From assembly GCA_016721735.1 (NCBI GenBank), contig JADKHM010000015.1:62001-126000 (forward strand): a stretch of 64,000 nt of DNA. The letters are read 5' to 3'. Numbering within the stretch: the stretch's first letter is position 1; each line of letters starts with the position of its first letter. The DNA comes from Flavobacterium sp. Lineage in GTDB: Bacteria > Bacteroidota > Bacteroidia > Flavobacteriales > Flavobacteriaceae. Below the pieces are notes generated by a model. It had not been told where the DNA came from, ran no database searches, and saw only the letters and a list, made by a program, of their open reading frames with translations. Shown one piece after another: positions 1 to 8,554 of this stretch. Made by a program: the position numbers and the translations under genes.

Positions 1-260
1 ATTTTCGACACTTTGCCCGGGCGATTGTCTGCGATTTTTTTCAATTTTCGAATGTATCCTGCATAAGAATAACCCGAACTGACAACATGCGTTAAGATGG
101 TCTGTATAGATTGGCAATTAGCATCAGTTGTGGTCGAATCGACTACTGTAGTTAAGTTGGCATACGAAACATTGGCTATCACTTTTTGTAAAGCAACAAC
201 CACATTTCTATATTCAGAAAGTAAGGCTTCAACCGCCCTTCTTTTGTCTTTATCTGCCAT
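1..260 (-). CDS. DinB-like family protein, N-terminal part (runs off the window)
   Basis: The reading frame opens at an ATG ending at position 260 on the minus strand and stays open for 86 codons to the window edge, so only the N-terminus is visible. It begins MADKDKRRAVEALL and contains the stretch TILTHVVSSGYSYAGYIRK. A helix followed by an H-V-V-x-x-G-Y-S-Y segment resembles the first metal-ligand helix of DinB/YfiT four-helix-bundle proteins, which are small metal-dependent thiol-transferase-like or stress-related enzymes. The assignment rests on this short motif only; the other metal ligands lie outside the window. No convincing promoter was seen upstream. Confidence 0.45.
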   Translation of the reverse strand, partial: MADKDKRRAVEALLSEYRNVVVALQKVIANVSYANLTTVVDSTTTDANCQSIQTILTHVVSSGYSYAGYIRKLKKIADNRPGKVSK

Positions 261-371
261 AATTAGTCAATCCAATTTCGAAACAATTTTATTATTTCGG
301 TTGCTAATATAACAATTCTTATAGGACGCAACTCTGATTTGAAATTTAAATATCAACAGTAATAGTAACAA

Positions 372-405
372 TAAAAAAGCCCCGACATTGTCGAGGCTTT
401 TCTTT
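372..405 (-). terminator. Rho-independent terminator of the pyrophosphatase gene
   Basis: A 9-bp stem with one mismatch (378-386 with 390-398, 3-nt loop) is followed on the minus strand by a run of T. It lies about 20 nt after the stop codon of the pyrophosphatase gene. Confidence 0.8.
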
Positions 406-425
406 CTTTATGATATCAGAAAGTC

Positions 426-2999
426 TTATTTCAAAGCATCTACTTTGGCTTTAACTTCAGCTTCTGTTCCTTCGAATGTTTGTGTTGCTGAAGTTCCGTT
501 TACAGATGTCGTAACCGTTGCTTTTGCTTTACCATCTTTGTTGATGATTTCTACACGAACATTTTTATCCATGGTCTGCATTTCGCCTTCTTTTTTTGCA
601 CAACAGTCTTTTTTAGCTGGAGCAACAAATTTACCGTCAGCATCGTAGTGTGACAAACACATTTCTTTTTGCTCTGGTGAACAACCCAAGCTATCGCACA
701 TTGCTGCACATTCTTCTTTGGTCATGTCAGCACATTTGCTCATATCGCATTTGCCCATCATATCGCCATCGCATTCCATTTTCATTTCCATTTTGATCAT
801 CTTAGTTGATGCATCGTGGCTACCATTTCCTAAGATTGGAGCAATTACCAAACCGATCAAACAAGTCAATTTGATCAAGATGTTCATTGATGGACCTGAA
901 GTATCTTTAAATGGATCTCCAACAGTATCTCCAGTTACAGCCGCTTTGTGAGCATCTGAACCTTTGTACGTCATTTCGCCATTAATCATAACGCCTGCTT
1001 CGAAAGATTTCTTAGCGTTATCCCAAGCACCACCAGCGTTGTTTTGGAACACAGCCCAAAGTACACCAGAAACTGTTACTCCAGCCATATAACCACCCAA
1101 CATTTCAGCGATCAATTGGTTGTTATCTCCATAAACTAATTTTCCTAACAATACGATTGCAATTGGGAAACCGATAGTCATAATTCCAGGCAACATCATT
1201 TCACGTAAAGCAGCTTTAGTTGAAATCTCAACACATTTACCGTATTCTGGTTTTCCAGTTCCCTCCATGATTCCTGGAATTTCTTTGAACTGACGACGAA
1301 CTTCGTATACCATATCCATCGCCGCTTTACCTACTGAATTCATGGCTAACGCAGAGAAAACTACTGGAATCATTCCACCTACGAACAACATTGCCAAAAC
1401 TGGTGCTTTGAAAATATTAATTCCGTCAATTCCTGTAAAGGTTACGTAAGCAGCAAACAAAGCTAGAGAAGTCAATGCCGCAGAAGCGATAGCAAATCCT
1501 TTTCCAGTTGCAGCAGTTGTATTTCCTACAGAATCCAAAATGTCTGTTCTTGTACGAACTTCTTTTGGTAATTCGCTCATTTCGGCAATTCCACCAGCGT
1601 TATCAGAGATTGGTCCGAAAGCATCAATCGCTAATTGCATTGCTGTAGTAGCCATCATTGCTGATGCAGCTAATGCTACACCATAAAATCCAGCTAAAGC
1701 ATAAGATGCCCAGATAGCACCCGCAAATAATAATACGGTTGGGAAAGTTGAAATCATTCCAGTTGCTAAACCAGCAATTACGTTTGTTCCTGCACCTGTT
1801 GATGATTTTTGTACGATAGCCAAAACTGGTTTTGTACCCAATCCTGTGTAATATTCCGTCACTGAAGAAATAGCACCACCAACAATTAATCCGATGATGG
1901 TTGCGTAGAAAACTCTCATTGATGAAATGTCTTGCAAACCTTCTCCGAAGAATTCCATTTTCATAGTTGATGGCAACATATATTGTACTAAGAAGAAACA
2001 AGCGATTGCTGTAAGAACAATTGATACCCAGTTTCCGATATTCAATGCTTTTTGAACTTGTGCTTCTTTAGCGTTATCGTCTGTGATTTTCACCAACATC
2101 GTTCCGATGATAGAAAAAAGGATTCCAAAACCAGCGATTGCCATTGGCAACAAGATTGGTCCAATTCCGCCAAAAGCATCTTGAATACTTCCTCCCATAT
2201 CTTTTATTACATAATTTCCTAAAACCATGGCAGCCAATACGGTTGCAACATAAGATCCGAACAAGTCAGCTCCCATACCAGCAACGTCACCAACGTTATC
2301 TCCAACATTATCCGCAATAGTAGCAGGGTTACGTGGATCATCTTCTGGAATACCAGCTTCAACTTTACCTACTAAATCAGCACCAACGTCGGCAGCTTTA
2401 GTATAAATACCACCACCTACTCTAGCGAACAAAGCAATTGATTCTGCTCCTAAAGAGAAACCAGCCAATGTTTCTAATACGATTGTCATGTCTTCGGTTG
2501 AAGTCCATGATCCACCCATAAAAACATTAAAAAAGAAAATAAAGAAAGCGGTCAAACCTAAAACGGCCAAACCAGCAACTCCCAATCCCATAACGGTTCC
2601 ACCGCCAAAAGAAACTTTTAACGCTTGTGGCAAACTAGTACGTGCAGCTTGTGTTGTACGAACATTCGTTTTGGTAGCGATTTTCATCCCCATATTTCCA
2701 GCCAATGCTGAAAAGAAAGCTCCGAAAACAAATGCAATAACGATTAATAAATGTGTTTTAACTCCAGGTAAGAAAGTGATTCCTGCCAATACAGCACTTG
2801 CTATAAGAACAAAAACCGCCAATAATCTGTACTCCGCTTTAAGGAATGCTAAGGCACCTTCGTAGATGTAATCTGAAATTTCTTTCATTTTACCGTCTCC
2901 AGCATCTTGTTTCAAAACCCAAGCTCTTTTGTACGCCATAAACAGCAATCCAATAAACGCCATTACTATTGGCACATAAATCATGTAAGTTGATTCCAT
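426..2999 (-). CDS. hppA: Membrane-bound (K+-dependent type) ion-pumping pyrophosphatase with cysteine-rich C-terminal tail
   Basis: This integral inner-membrane enzyme hydrolyses cytoplasmic pyrophosphate and uses the energy to pump H+ and/or Na+ out of the cell. Visible family motifs are DVGADLVGKVE (residues 204-214), DDPRNPATIADN (220-231) with the repeated NVGDNVGD metal/PPi-binding Asp cluster, and GNTTAATGKG (492-501). The Ala in GNTTAA, where K+-independent enzymes carry Lys, points to the K+-dependent subfamily. H+ versus Na+ specificity was not settled. The membrane core ends near residue 725. It is followed by about 120 extra residues: a segment with nine Cys (743-800), then a charged, strand-like segment. 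Family enzymes usually stop soon after the last helix, so this tail is an addition. In known structures the C-terminus faces the periplasm. The gene stands alone with its own promoter and terminator. Confidence 0.95.
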   Translation of the reverse strand: MESTYMIYVPIVMAFIGLLFMAYKRAWVLKQDAGDGKMKEISDYIYEGALAFLKAEYRLLAVFVLIASAVLAGITFLPGVKTHLLIVIAFVFGAFFSALAGNMGMKIATKTNVRTTQAARTSLPQALKVSFGGGTVMGLGVAGLAVLGLTAFFIFFFNVFMGGSWTSTEDMTIVLETLAGFSLGAESIALFARVGGGIYTKAADVGADLVGKVEAGIPEDDPRNPATIADNVGDNVGDVAGMGADLFGSYVATVLAAMVLGNYVIKDMGGSIQDAFGGIGPILLPMAIAGFGILFSIIGTMLVKITDDNAKEAQVQKALNIGNWVSIVLTAIACFFLVQYMLPSTMKMEFFGEGLQDISSMRVFYATIIGLIVGGAISSVTEYYTGLGTKPVLAIVQKSSTGAGTNVIAGLATGMISTFPTVLLFAGAIWASYALAGFYGVALAASAMMATTAMQLAIDAFGPISDNAGGIAEMSELPKEVRTRTDILDSVGNTTAATGKGFAIASAALTSLALFAAYVTFTGIDGINIFKAPVLAMLFVGGMIPVVFSALAMNSVGKAAMDMVYEVRRQFKEIPGIMEGTGKPEYGKCVEISTKAALREMMLPGIMTIGFPIAIVLLGKLVYGDNNQLIAEMLGGYMAGVTVSGVLWAVFQNNAGGAWDNAKKSFEAGVMINGEMTYKGSDAHKAAVTGDTVGDPFKDTSGPSMNILIKLTCLIGLVIAPILGNGSHDASTKMIKMEMKMECDGDMMGKCDMSKCADMTKEECAAMCDSLGCSPEQKEMCLSHYDADGKFVAPAKKDCCAKKEGEMQTMDKNVRVEIINKDGKAKATVTTSVNGTSATQTFEGTEAEVKAKVDALK

Positions 3000-3031
3000 A
3001 AATATAATTTTGTTATAAATTTTATCGGGGG

Positions 3032-3061
3032 CAAAAGTAACAAAACATTAACAAAAAACAA
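3032..3061 (-). promoter_or_regulatory. Promoter of the pyrophosphatase gene
   Basis: On the minus strand a TTG (3059-3061), a 19-nt spacer and TACTTTTG (3032-3039) match the Bacteroidetes housekeeping-sigma pattern TTG-N17-23-TAnnTTTG. It lies about 33 nt before the start codon. Confidence 0.75.
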
Positions 3062-3096
3062 GTATATCAATTGATTATTGTTAATGCAAAGTGAAT

Positions 3097-3708
3097 CTAT
3101 TTATAGTTATAGGATATCTTTCGATTTCTTTTGTTTAAATAATGATGCCATAATAAAAAAGTAGCGTGCGAACGAAACGGACTCCATTTCTCAGCCAACA
3201 AAAGCATCTCTTCTTTAGAATGTAGGTCGAATAACTCCTTAATTGTATTCACGACTGCAACATCACCGATTGGAAAAACATCGGCAGCTTGTAGCGAAAA
3301 CATCAAATACACATCGATGGTCCAATGTCCGATACCTTTTATTTTGATGAGTTCCTCTCGAACTTCGACTGTTGTTTTTTGCGACAGACTTTCAAGGTGA
3401 ATTTCTTTGCTGATGATGATTTGAGATAGTCCTTTAATATAGTTAGCTTTTTGTCGGCTCACGCCCACCGAGCGAAAGTCTTCCTCGGAAAACTCGACCA
3501 ATTTTTCTGGCGAAAGTGCAAGTGCTTTTTCTCTCAATCGCAAGTATGTGGCTTTCGCGGAATCGATAGAAACTTGTTGTTCTAGAATCTGCAACACTAA
3601 TGTTTCAAAGCCTTGAGGGCGAGACGGAATGGTTGGCAATCCGTATTGATTGACAATGGTTTTGAAAATAGGTTCTTGATTGGTTAGAAAATCGAATGCT
3701 TCTTTCAT
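3097..3708 (-). CDS. DNA-3-methyladenine glycosylase II (AlkA-type, HhH-GPD)
   Basis: This base-excision repair glycosylase removes alkylated bases such as 3-methyladenine. The frame is 203 aa from the ATG at 3708, which gives MKEAFDFLTNQEPIF. The helix-hairpin-helix IKGIGHWTIDVYLMFSL is followed by DVFPIGDVAVVN, whose second Asp is the expected catalytic residue of the HhH-GPD fold. The frame is open further upstream, and a start 24 codons earlier is possible. That extension (MPLPSGLIPPRPLG...) is a translation of the intergenic repeat at 3721-3836 and should not be kept. The repeat separates the gene from the DUF5686 gene, and both are on the minus strand. Confidence 0.88.
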   Translation of the reverse strand: MKEAFDFLTNQEPIFKTIVNQYGLPTIPSRPQGFETLVLQILEQQVSIDSAKATYLRLREKALALSPEKLVEFSEEDFRSVGVSRQKANYIKGLSQIIISKEIHLESLSQKTTVEVREELIKIKGIGHWTIDVYLMFSLQAADVFPIGDVAVVNTIKELFDLHSKEEMLLLAEKWSPFRSHATFLLWHHYLNKRNRKISYNYK

Positions 3709-3720
3709 ATTCTGTGTTTT

Positions 3721-3757
3721 CCCCTCCTTTGGAGGGGTGCCCAAAGGGCGGGGTGGT
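3721..3757. repeat. GC-rich double hairpin (GGAGGGG / GCCC-GGGC)
   Basis: Two adjacent small palindromes, CCCCTCC-TTT-GGAGGGG and GCCC-AAA-GGGC, stand out as GC-rich in an AT-rich intergenic region. They abut the dispersed repeat at 3761-3836. This looks like a REP-type unit attached to that repeat. It lies just upstream of the glycosylase start and could also form an mRNA hairpin there. Confidence 0.6.
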
Positions 3758-3760
3758 ATT

Positions 3761-3836
3761 AGCCCAGATGGCAGTGGCATCCTTTTGTGGCGGTGTTCGC
3801 CGCAAAAGATAGAACGGACAGCTGGAATTGGCTCCT
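3761..3836 (-). repeat. Dispersed intergenic repeat, copy 1 (type I)
   Basis: Read on the minus strand, the copy starts with AGGAGC, continues CAGCTGTCCG...ATCTTTT, has a variable hairpin (GCGGCG...CGCCAC) and ends AAAAGGATGCC...ATCTGGGCTA. The same two halves around a different centre occur at 7513, 15740, 28053 and 40479. The outer end touches the stop codon of the DUF5686 gene. Confidence 0.75.
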
Positions 3837-6315
3837 AAAAATAAAACCCGATAGACGCTTTGACGGTAAATTTGTTGGCGCCTTGCACTTCAAGATAATT
3901 GCCGCGCCATGAAAAATCGATGCGCAACACCTTGAAGATATTTCCGACACCAGCGCTGTATTCGTAGTAGAATTTTTCTGGTGAATTGTAAATTAAACCA
4001 GATGCGTTTATCGCTCTATTTTCGTCAGATACGGTTCCGTAAACTCCTTTGACGCCGATAATTTCCCGCCAATTTAACTTTCGAAGAAATGGCACGCGCG
4101 CGAATAATTTTCCTTGGAAATTGTGAATCCATTGAAAAGTCGCGTACTCATCAGTAACGAATTCATAGAAATCTAAGTTGTTGAACGTATTTTCGATCGT
4201 GAAATAAGTTTGATTTCCTGGAACAACACTTAACAAACCCAACGGCACTTTTCCGTAGGTTTTTCCGAATTCGGAAATGAGGTAAGTTCGTCCGATGGCA
4301 CCAATAATAATAGGCTGCTTGTAATAAAGTTGGAATTTATTGTATGAGAAATCGCCGTTCATAAAACCCTTGTAACCGCGACTGTAATTGGCGAAAACAC
4401 GCGGATATGGGTTGTCTACTTCGTTGCGTTCTACACCAAATCCGACTGTCTTGCGTAGCGGTGTATATTCTATTTGGAAATTGGCTTCGGGTTGAATCAC
4501 GTCGCTTTTTGTCGTGGTAAACGTATTGTCTGTAAAATAATCGAGACTAAAAGTCGGCGAAGCAGAAACTAAGGTACGATAGGTAAATCCGGCTTGTAAT
4601 GTCAAATTCTTGACTGGTTCAATTTCGAGTGCAATCGCTGACAAATTAATATTGGTAAGCTTTCCGTTGGTTCCGTTGGTCAATAATGCTGACGACGCAA
4701 AACTTCTTCCAAGCACGTCATTGGTTGTTGTGAGACTCGCTCCGATTTGTTCGACATCGCGTCGGTTTCCTCCAGAAATAATAATGCGGTTTTTCTTATC
4801 AACCATCCATTTTCCGGACAATCCGTATTTGAACACGTTGTCCTTAAAGCCGTAAGCCACATAACCTTGCAAACGCCATGGATCATTGGCATTGAAGAAG
4901 GTTCGCAAACCAGCTCGCAAGCGCAATCCCTCAACATCGTTATTTCCGATGGTAGAATAAATAGAACCATACTCGACGTTGCCGTAGGGTATATAACCGC
5001 TTGTGATGATTGCGGCGGCGTCATAAAGTCGCTTGAATTTCTTGACTGTTTTAAGCGTATCCAACATTTTGTAGACACCTAACTCATCTTTGGATAACTT
5101 TTCAAAACGATTCTCCGCCCAATATTCGTCTGGCTTTACATAAACCGATTGATCGTTATAGTTGACCTCTTCTTTGTAGAACTCCAGTGGCTTTTCAATA
5201 TTGAATTTGTGATTCCTATAGTACGTCGTTCTTTTTCCATAAACTCCTTTTGATTTTTCTTTCTTATTTAAAGCAAAATCAGACATCATATAATCTTTGG
5301 TCAGTAGAAAAACAGAATCATTCATCACTTCAAATTCCTGTTCGATGTAGATGTCTTTTACCCAGTTGATGTTGGCGCTTTTCGTCACCGCCATATTAAT
5401 ATTCTTGATTGCCCAGGTTGTATCATTGACCCAAAAATCGCCTTTGAAAGTCAACTCGTTTTTTCGTCTTGGGTAAAACACGATGTTGTAACACAATTTC
5501 TTGTCGATATAAGCGGTATCGGTTAGTACATAATTATAGACATCGATTCCGGTTCGTGACAATGGACTCGTAAAGCTCTTATCAAAAAACGTCACGTAAT
5601 TATTATAGATATTGTAATCGGAATATAAGTCTTTGATGAAAGCGATGAGTTGTTGATTGGTTTCAAAACCTGAATTTTTATTGGCTTTTAGAATTTCTTT
5701 TACTTTTTTCTGAACATTGTCGCCATAAACATCAGCCAAGGCTTCATTGATAAAAATCGGTAAATACGTTTTTCCTGTAATTTTAGAAGTGTCGACTTGT
5801 TTGAAAATAAACTCCATGCCTTTGAAGATTTTCTTCTTCATAAACGCGGAGTCGATAGAGTTCATGTCGAATTCCACTTTCTCATACTTCTCCATCTGAT
5901 ACTGGTTGAACATATTCAACCCGTTCTTACGTTTTCTTGCCCAAATTTTTCTCAAAATATCGAGCGCAGGATTGTTTTTCTTTGAAGTCTTTCCGGCATA
6001 AACAACCACTTCTTTGAGTTTTTGACCGTCGCTCAGCGTTACTTTAAAGTTATAATTGACTTCTTTGGTCAGCGGAACTTCTTTGGTGTCAAATCCCATA
6101 AAGGAAACTTGAAGTATTTTGTAGGACTTGTCAGACTCTAAGTAAAATCGACCGTCTTCATTAGTAACGGTTCCAAGTGTAGAATTTTTGAAAATAACAT
6201 TGGCATACGGAATCGGTTGATTAGAACTGTCAACCACAATTCCACTCACTTTGGTTTGAGCCAAAAGCCATTGCGATAAAAAGGCGAATACAACTAAAAA
6301 TATCTTCTTTTTCAT
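3835..6315 (-). CDS. DUF5686 and carboxypeptidase-regulatory-like domain protein (predicted outer-membrane barrel)
   Basis: The 826-aa protein begins with a signal peptide (residues 1-19, cut after LLAQ). A carboxypeptidase-D regulatory-like beta-sandwich follows at about 20-110 (KVSGIVVDSSNQPIPYANV). The central region has the DUF5686 signature, and the C-terminal half is rich in alternating aromatic strands, ending in a terminal Phe (ASIGFYF) as in outer-membrane barrels. Such proteins are common in Bacteroidetes and resemble TonB-dependent receptors without a plug. No substrate is known. The gene lies downstream of pdhB but a terminator separates them, so it is probably transcribed independently. 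The stop codon is directly against intergenic repeat copy 1. Confidence 0.85.
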   Translation of the reverse strand: MKKKIFLVVFAFLSQWLLAQTKVSGIVVDSSNQPIPYANVIFKNSTLGTVTNEDGRFYLESDKSYKILQVSFMGFDTKEVPLTKEVNYNFKVTLSDGQKLKEVVVYAGKTSKKNNPALDILRKIWARKRKNGLNMFNQYQMEKYEKVEFDMNSIDSAFMKKKIFKGMEFIFKQVDTSKITGKTYLPIFINEALADVYGDNVQKKVKEILKANKNSGFETNQQLIAFIKDLYSDYNIYNNYVTFFDKSFTSPLSRTGIDVYNYVLTDTAYIDKKLCYNIVFYPRRKNELTFKGDFWVNDTTWAIKNINMAVTKSANINWVKDIYIEQEFEVMNDSVFLLTKDYMMSDFALNKKEKSKGVYGKRTTYYRNHKFNIEKPLEFYKEEVNYNDQSVYVKPDEYWAENRFEKLSKDELGVYKMLDTLKTVKKFKRLYDAAAIITSGYIPYGNVEYGSIYSTIGNNDVEGLRLRAGLRTFFNANDPWRLQGYVAYGFKDNVFKYGLSGKWMVDKKNRIIISGGNRRDVEQIGASLTTTNDVLGRSFASSALLTNGTNGKLTNINLSAIALEIEPVKNLTLQAGFTYRTLVSASPTFSLDYFTDNTFTTTKSDVIQPEANFQIEYTPLRKTVGFGVERNEVDNPYPRVFANYSRGYKGFMNGDFSYNKFQLYYKQPIIIGAIGRTYLISEFGKTYGKVPLGLLSVVPGNQTYFTIENTFNNLDFYEFVTDEYATFQWIHNFQGKLFARVPFLRKLNWREIIGVKGVYGTVSDENRAINASGLIYNSPEKFYYEYSAGVGNIFKVLRIDFSWRGNYLEVQGANKFTVKASIGFYF

Positions 6316-6320
6316 AAGCT

Positions 6321-6351
6321 AAAAAACTTCATCAAATTGCATTTGATGAAG
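6321..6351 (-). terminator. Rho-independent terminator after pdhB
   Basis: A perfect 10-bp stem (6327-6336 with 6342-6351, 5-nt loop) is followed on the minus strand by six T. It ends about 5 nt before the start codon of the DUF5686 gene, so that gene needs its own promoter or leaky readthrough. Confidence 0.75.
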
Positions 6352-6368
6352 CTTCAAATATATTAATT

Positions 6369-6463
6369 AATTGATAATGGATAATTGACAATTAACAATT
6401 AAAACGCAGGAGTCAAATTCACCCAAAATAATTATCAATTATCAATTGTTAATTATCAATTGT
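6369..6463. repeat. AT-rich inverted-repeat element behind pdhB
   Basis: Left arm 6369-6400 and the reverse complement of right arm 6430-6463 match at 26 of 32 aligned positions (AATTGATAAT-type core). The right arm contains the pdhB stop codon (6456-6458). No gene lies between the arms. It resembles a short miniature element inserted at the end of the gene. Confidence 0.6.
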
Positions 6464-7439
6464 TCTTGTACATTACTTTTTTAACCGCTTTAACCACATC
6501 TTCCGAATTTGGCAACCATTCTTTTAATAAGGTTGGTGAATAAGGCGCTGGTGTATCCGCAGTTGTAATTCTCTGAATTGGCGCATCTAAATAATCAAAT
6601 GCACGTTCTTGAACTATATAAGTAATCTCAGAAGCCACGCTAGCAAAAGGCCAAGCTTCTTCTAAAACGACTAGTCTATTGGTTTTTTTAACCGAAGTTA
6701 AAATGGCATCATAATCCATTGGGCGAACCGTACGCAAGTCGATGATTTCACAAGAAATACCTTCTTTCGCTAACTCGTCTGCGGCAATATGCGCTTCTTT
6801 GATGATTTTCCCAAAAGACACAATCGTTACGTCAGTTCCTTCTCTTTTGATATCTGCAACTCCTAATGGAATGGTATAATCTCCTTCTGGAACTTCACCT
6901 TTGTCTCCGTACATTTGCTCTGACTCCATGAAAATCACTGGGTCATTATCGCGAATTGCTGCTTTCAATAAACCTTTCGCGTCATACACTGTTGATGGAA
7001 CCACTACTTTCAACCCTGGCGTGTTGGCAAACCAATTTTCAAAGGCTTGAGAGTGTGTAGCTCCTAATTGTCCTGCAGAAGCTGTTGGGCCGCGAAAAAC
7101 CATCGGCATTGGGAATTGTCCCGCAGACATCTGACGCATTTTTGCTGCGTTATTAATAATCTGATCAATCCCTACCAACGAAAAGTTGAAGGTCATATAT
7201 TCTACAATCGGACGACAACCGTTCATTGCTGAACCTACTGCAATTCCAGCAAAACCAAGCTCTGCGATTGGCGTATCAATGACACGTTTTGGCCCGAATT
7301 CGTCTAACATTCCTTTCGACGCTTTATAAGCACCATTATATTCCGCAACTTCCTCGCCCATCAAATACACCGATTCGTCACGGCGCATTTCTTCACTCAT
7401 CGCTTCGGCAATCGCTTCTCTAAATTGTATCGTTCTCAT
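6456..7439 (-). CDS. pdhB: Pyruvate dehydrogenase E1 component, beta subunit
   Basis: The 327-aa protein is the beta subunit of the thiamine-diphosphate-dependent E1 heterotetramer that decarboxylates pyruvate for acetyl-CoA synthesis. It starts MRTIQFREAIAEAMSEEM and shows family segments GEEVAEYNGAYKAS, DTPIAELGFAGIAVG, GPTASAGQLGATHSQ and the C-terminal domain DLRTVRPMD. Length and layout are normal. The alpha subunit and E2 are not adjacent. A TAnnTTTG-like element (TATTTTTG, minus, 7462-7469) lies 23 nt upstream of the start, without a well-placed TTG. The last codons fall in an AT-rich inverted repeat. Confidence 0.95.
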   Translation of the reverse strand: MRTIQFREAIAEAMSEEMRRDESVYLMGEEVAEYNGAYKASKGMLDEFGPKRVIDTPIAELGFAGIAVGSAMNGCRPIVEYMTFNFSLVGIDQIINNAAKMRQMSAGQFPMPMVFRGPTASAGQLGATHSQAFENWFANTPGLKVVVPSTVYDAKGLLKAAIRDNDPVIFMESEQMYGDKGEVPEGDYTIPLGVADIKREGTDVTIVSFGKIIKEAHIAADELAKEGISCEIIDLRTVRPMDYDAILTSVKKTNRLVVLEEAWPFASVASEITYIVQERAFDYLDAPIQRITTADTPAPYSPTLLKEWLPNSEDVVKAVKKVMYKNN

Positions 7440-7512
7440 AGTATTTTCAAATTTTGAACAGCAAAAATAAATATTTTAAACAACTATAAGCATAAAATTT
7501 TGGTATTTTATT

Positions 7513-7592
7513 AGGAGCTACTTCCCGCTATCCGCTCTCTATCTTTTCCTTGCTAAAGAAGCAAGAAAAAGGATGCCGCTACTATCGGGGCT
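7513..7592 (+). repeat. Dispersed intergenic repeat, copy 2 (type I)
   Basis: This is the cleanest copy: AGGAGCTACTTCCCGCTATC, then ATCTTTT, a short hairpin (TTGCT...AGCAA), AAAAAGGATGCCGCTACTAT and CGGGGCTA. It lies between the divergent pdhB and etfB genes, upstream of the etfB promoter element. Confidence 0.8.
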
Positions 7593-7655
7593 ACGAAATC
7601 GTTGTAATAGACGAATATATTATGCAAGCATAGGAAATAATTGAAAATAATGTCC

Positions 7656-7663
7656 TAATTTTG
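7656..7663 (+). promoter_or_regulatory. Promoter -7 element of etfBA
   Basis: TAATTTTG matches the Bacteroidetes TAnnTTTG element and lies 31 nt before the etfB start. No TTG is present at the usual 17-23 nt spacing. Confidence 0.5.
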
Positions 7664-7694
7664 CGCAACATTTTTTACATAAACAACCTAAAAT

Positions 7695-8441
7695 ATGAAA
7701 ATATTAGTTTGCATCAGTCACGTACCTGATACTACTTCAAAGATTAATTTTACCAATGGCGATTCAGAATTTGACACCAACGGCGTTCAGTTTGTAATCA
7801 ATCCCAACGACGAATTCGGATTGACCCGTGCTATTTGGTTTCAAGAGCAACAAGGTGCAAACGTTACCGTTGTGAATGTTGGCGGACCTGACACCGAACC
7901 AACCTTAAGAAAAGCCTTAGCCATCGGAGCCAACGAAGCGATTCGCGTGAATGCCAATCCAACCGACGGATTTTTTGTAGCCAAACAACTAGCCGAAGTC
8001 ATCAAAAATGGCGGTTATGATTTGGTGATTGCAGGAAAAGAATCGTTAGATTACAACGGCGGAATGGTTCCTGGAATGCTTGCTGGATTATTAGGATACA
8101 ACTTCGTCAACTCGTGTATCGAATTGACCGTAGACGGAACTTCAGCCAAAGCTGCTCGTGAAATTGATGGTGGAAAAGAAATCGTATCGACTTCATTACC
8201 TTTAATTATCGGAGGACAAAAAGGATTGGTAGAAGAAAAAGATTTGAGAATTCCGAATATGCGTGGGATTATGACCGCCAGAACAAAAGTTTTGACAGTG
8301 CTAGAACCAGTTGCAGCAAATAGTGAAACTAAGGCAGTAAAATTCGAAAAACCGGCGCCAAAATCAGCAGTGAAATTGTTTTCAGCCGACGATTTAGACG
8401 GGTTGATTAGCGCTTTGCACAACGAAGCAAAAGTCATCTAG
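7695..8441 (+). CDS. etfB: Electron transfer flavoprotein, beta subunit
   Basis: The 248-aa ETF beta subunit pairs with EtfA to carry electrons from acyl-CoA dehydrogenases to the respiratory chain. The N-terminus MKILVCISHVPDTTSKINF and the segments DEFGLTRAIW, AIGANEAIRV and AGKESLDYNGGMVPGMLAG are typical, as is the ARTKVL segment near residue 195. It stops 113 nt before etfA; that gap contains a type II intergenic repeat (8446-8513). The two genes probably form one transcription unit despite the repeat. Confidence 0.95.
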   Translation: MKILVCISHVPDTTSKINFTNGDSEFDTNGVQFVINPNDEFGLTRAIWFQEQQGANVTVVNVGGPDTEPTLRKALAIGANEAIRVNANPTDGFFVAKQLAEVIKNGGYDLVIAGKESLDYNGGMVPGMLAGLLGYNFVNSCIELTVDGTSAKAAREIDGGKEIVSTSLPLIIGGQKGLVEEKDLRIPNMRGIMTARTKVLTVLEPVAANSETKAVKFEKPAPKSAVKLFSADDLDGLISALHNEAKVI

Positions 8442-8445
8442 TTTT

Positions 8446-8513
8446 GCGGGTTCGCGTGAGGGATTGCAGCAAGTACCGCGTACTGCGAAAAGCCCGACCC
8501 GCAGGGGCACGCC
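8446..8513 (-). repeat. Dispersed intergenic repeat, copy 3 (type II)
   Basis: Read on the minus strand: GGCGTGCCCCTGCGGGTCGG, GCTTTTCGC, a central GTAC-rich hairpin, then CTGCAATCCCTCACGCGAAC. It shares its outer ends (GGCGTG, GGGTCGGGCTAT-like, CCCTCACGCAATC-like) with copy 6 at 34313. It sits inside the etfB-etfA gap. Confidence 0.7.
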
Positions 8514-8554
8514 AAAATTAAAAACTTAAAATTTATCATTCAAAATAATTAAAG

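Noticed and set aside
97..312. Open frame of 71 codons on the plus strand at the left edge
   Set aside because: It runs antisense through the DinB-like gene and has no recognisable features.
3709..3805. Small open frames between the glycosylase and the DUF5686 gene
   Set aside because: They are translations of the GC-rich double hairpin and repeat copy 1.
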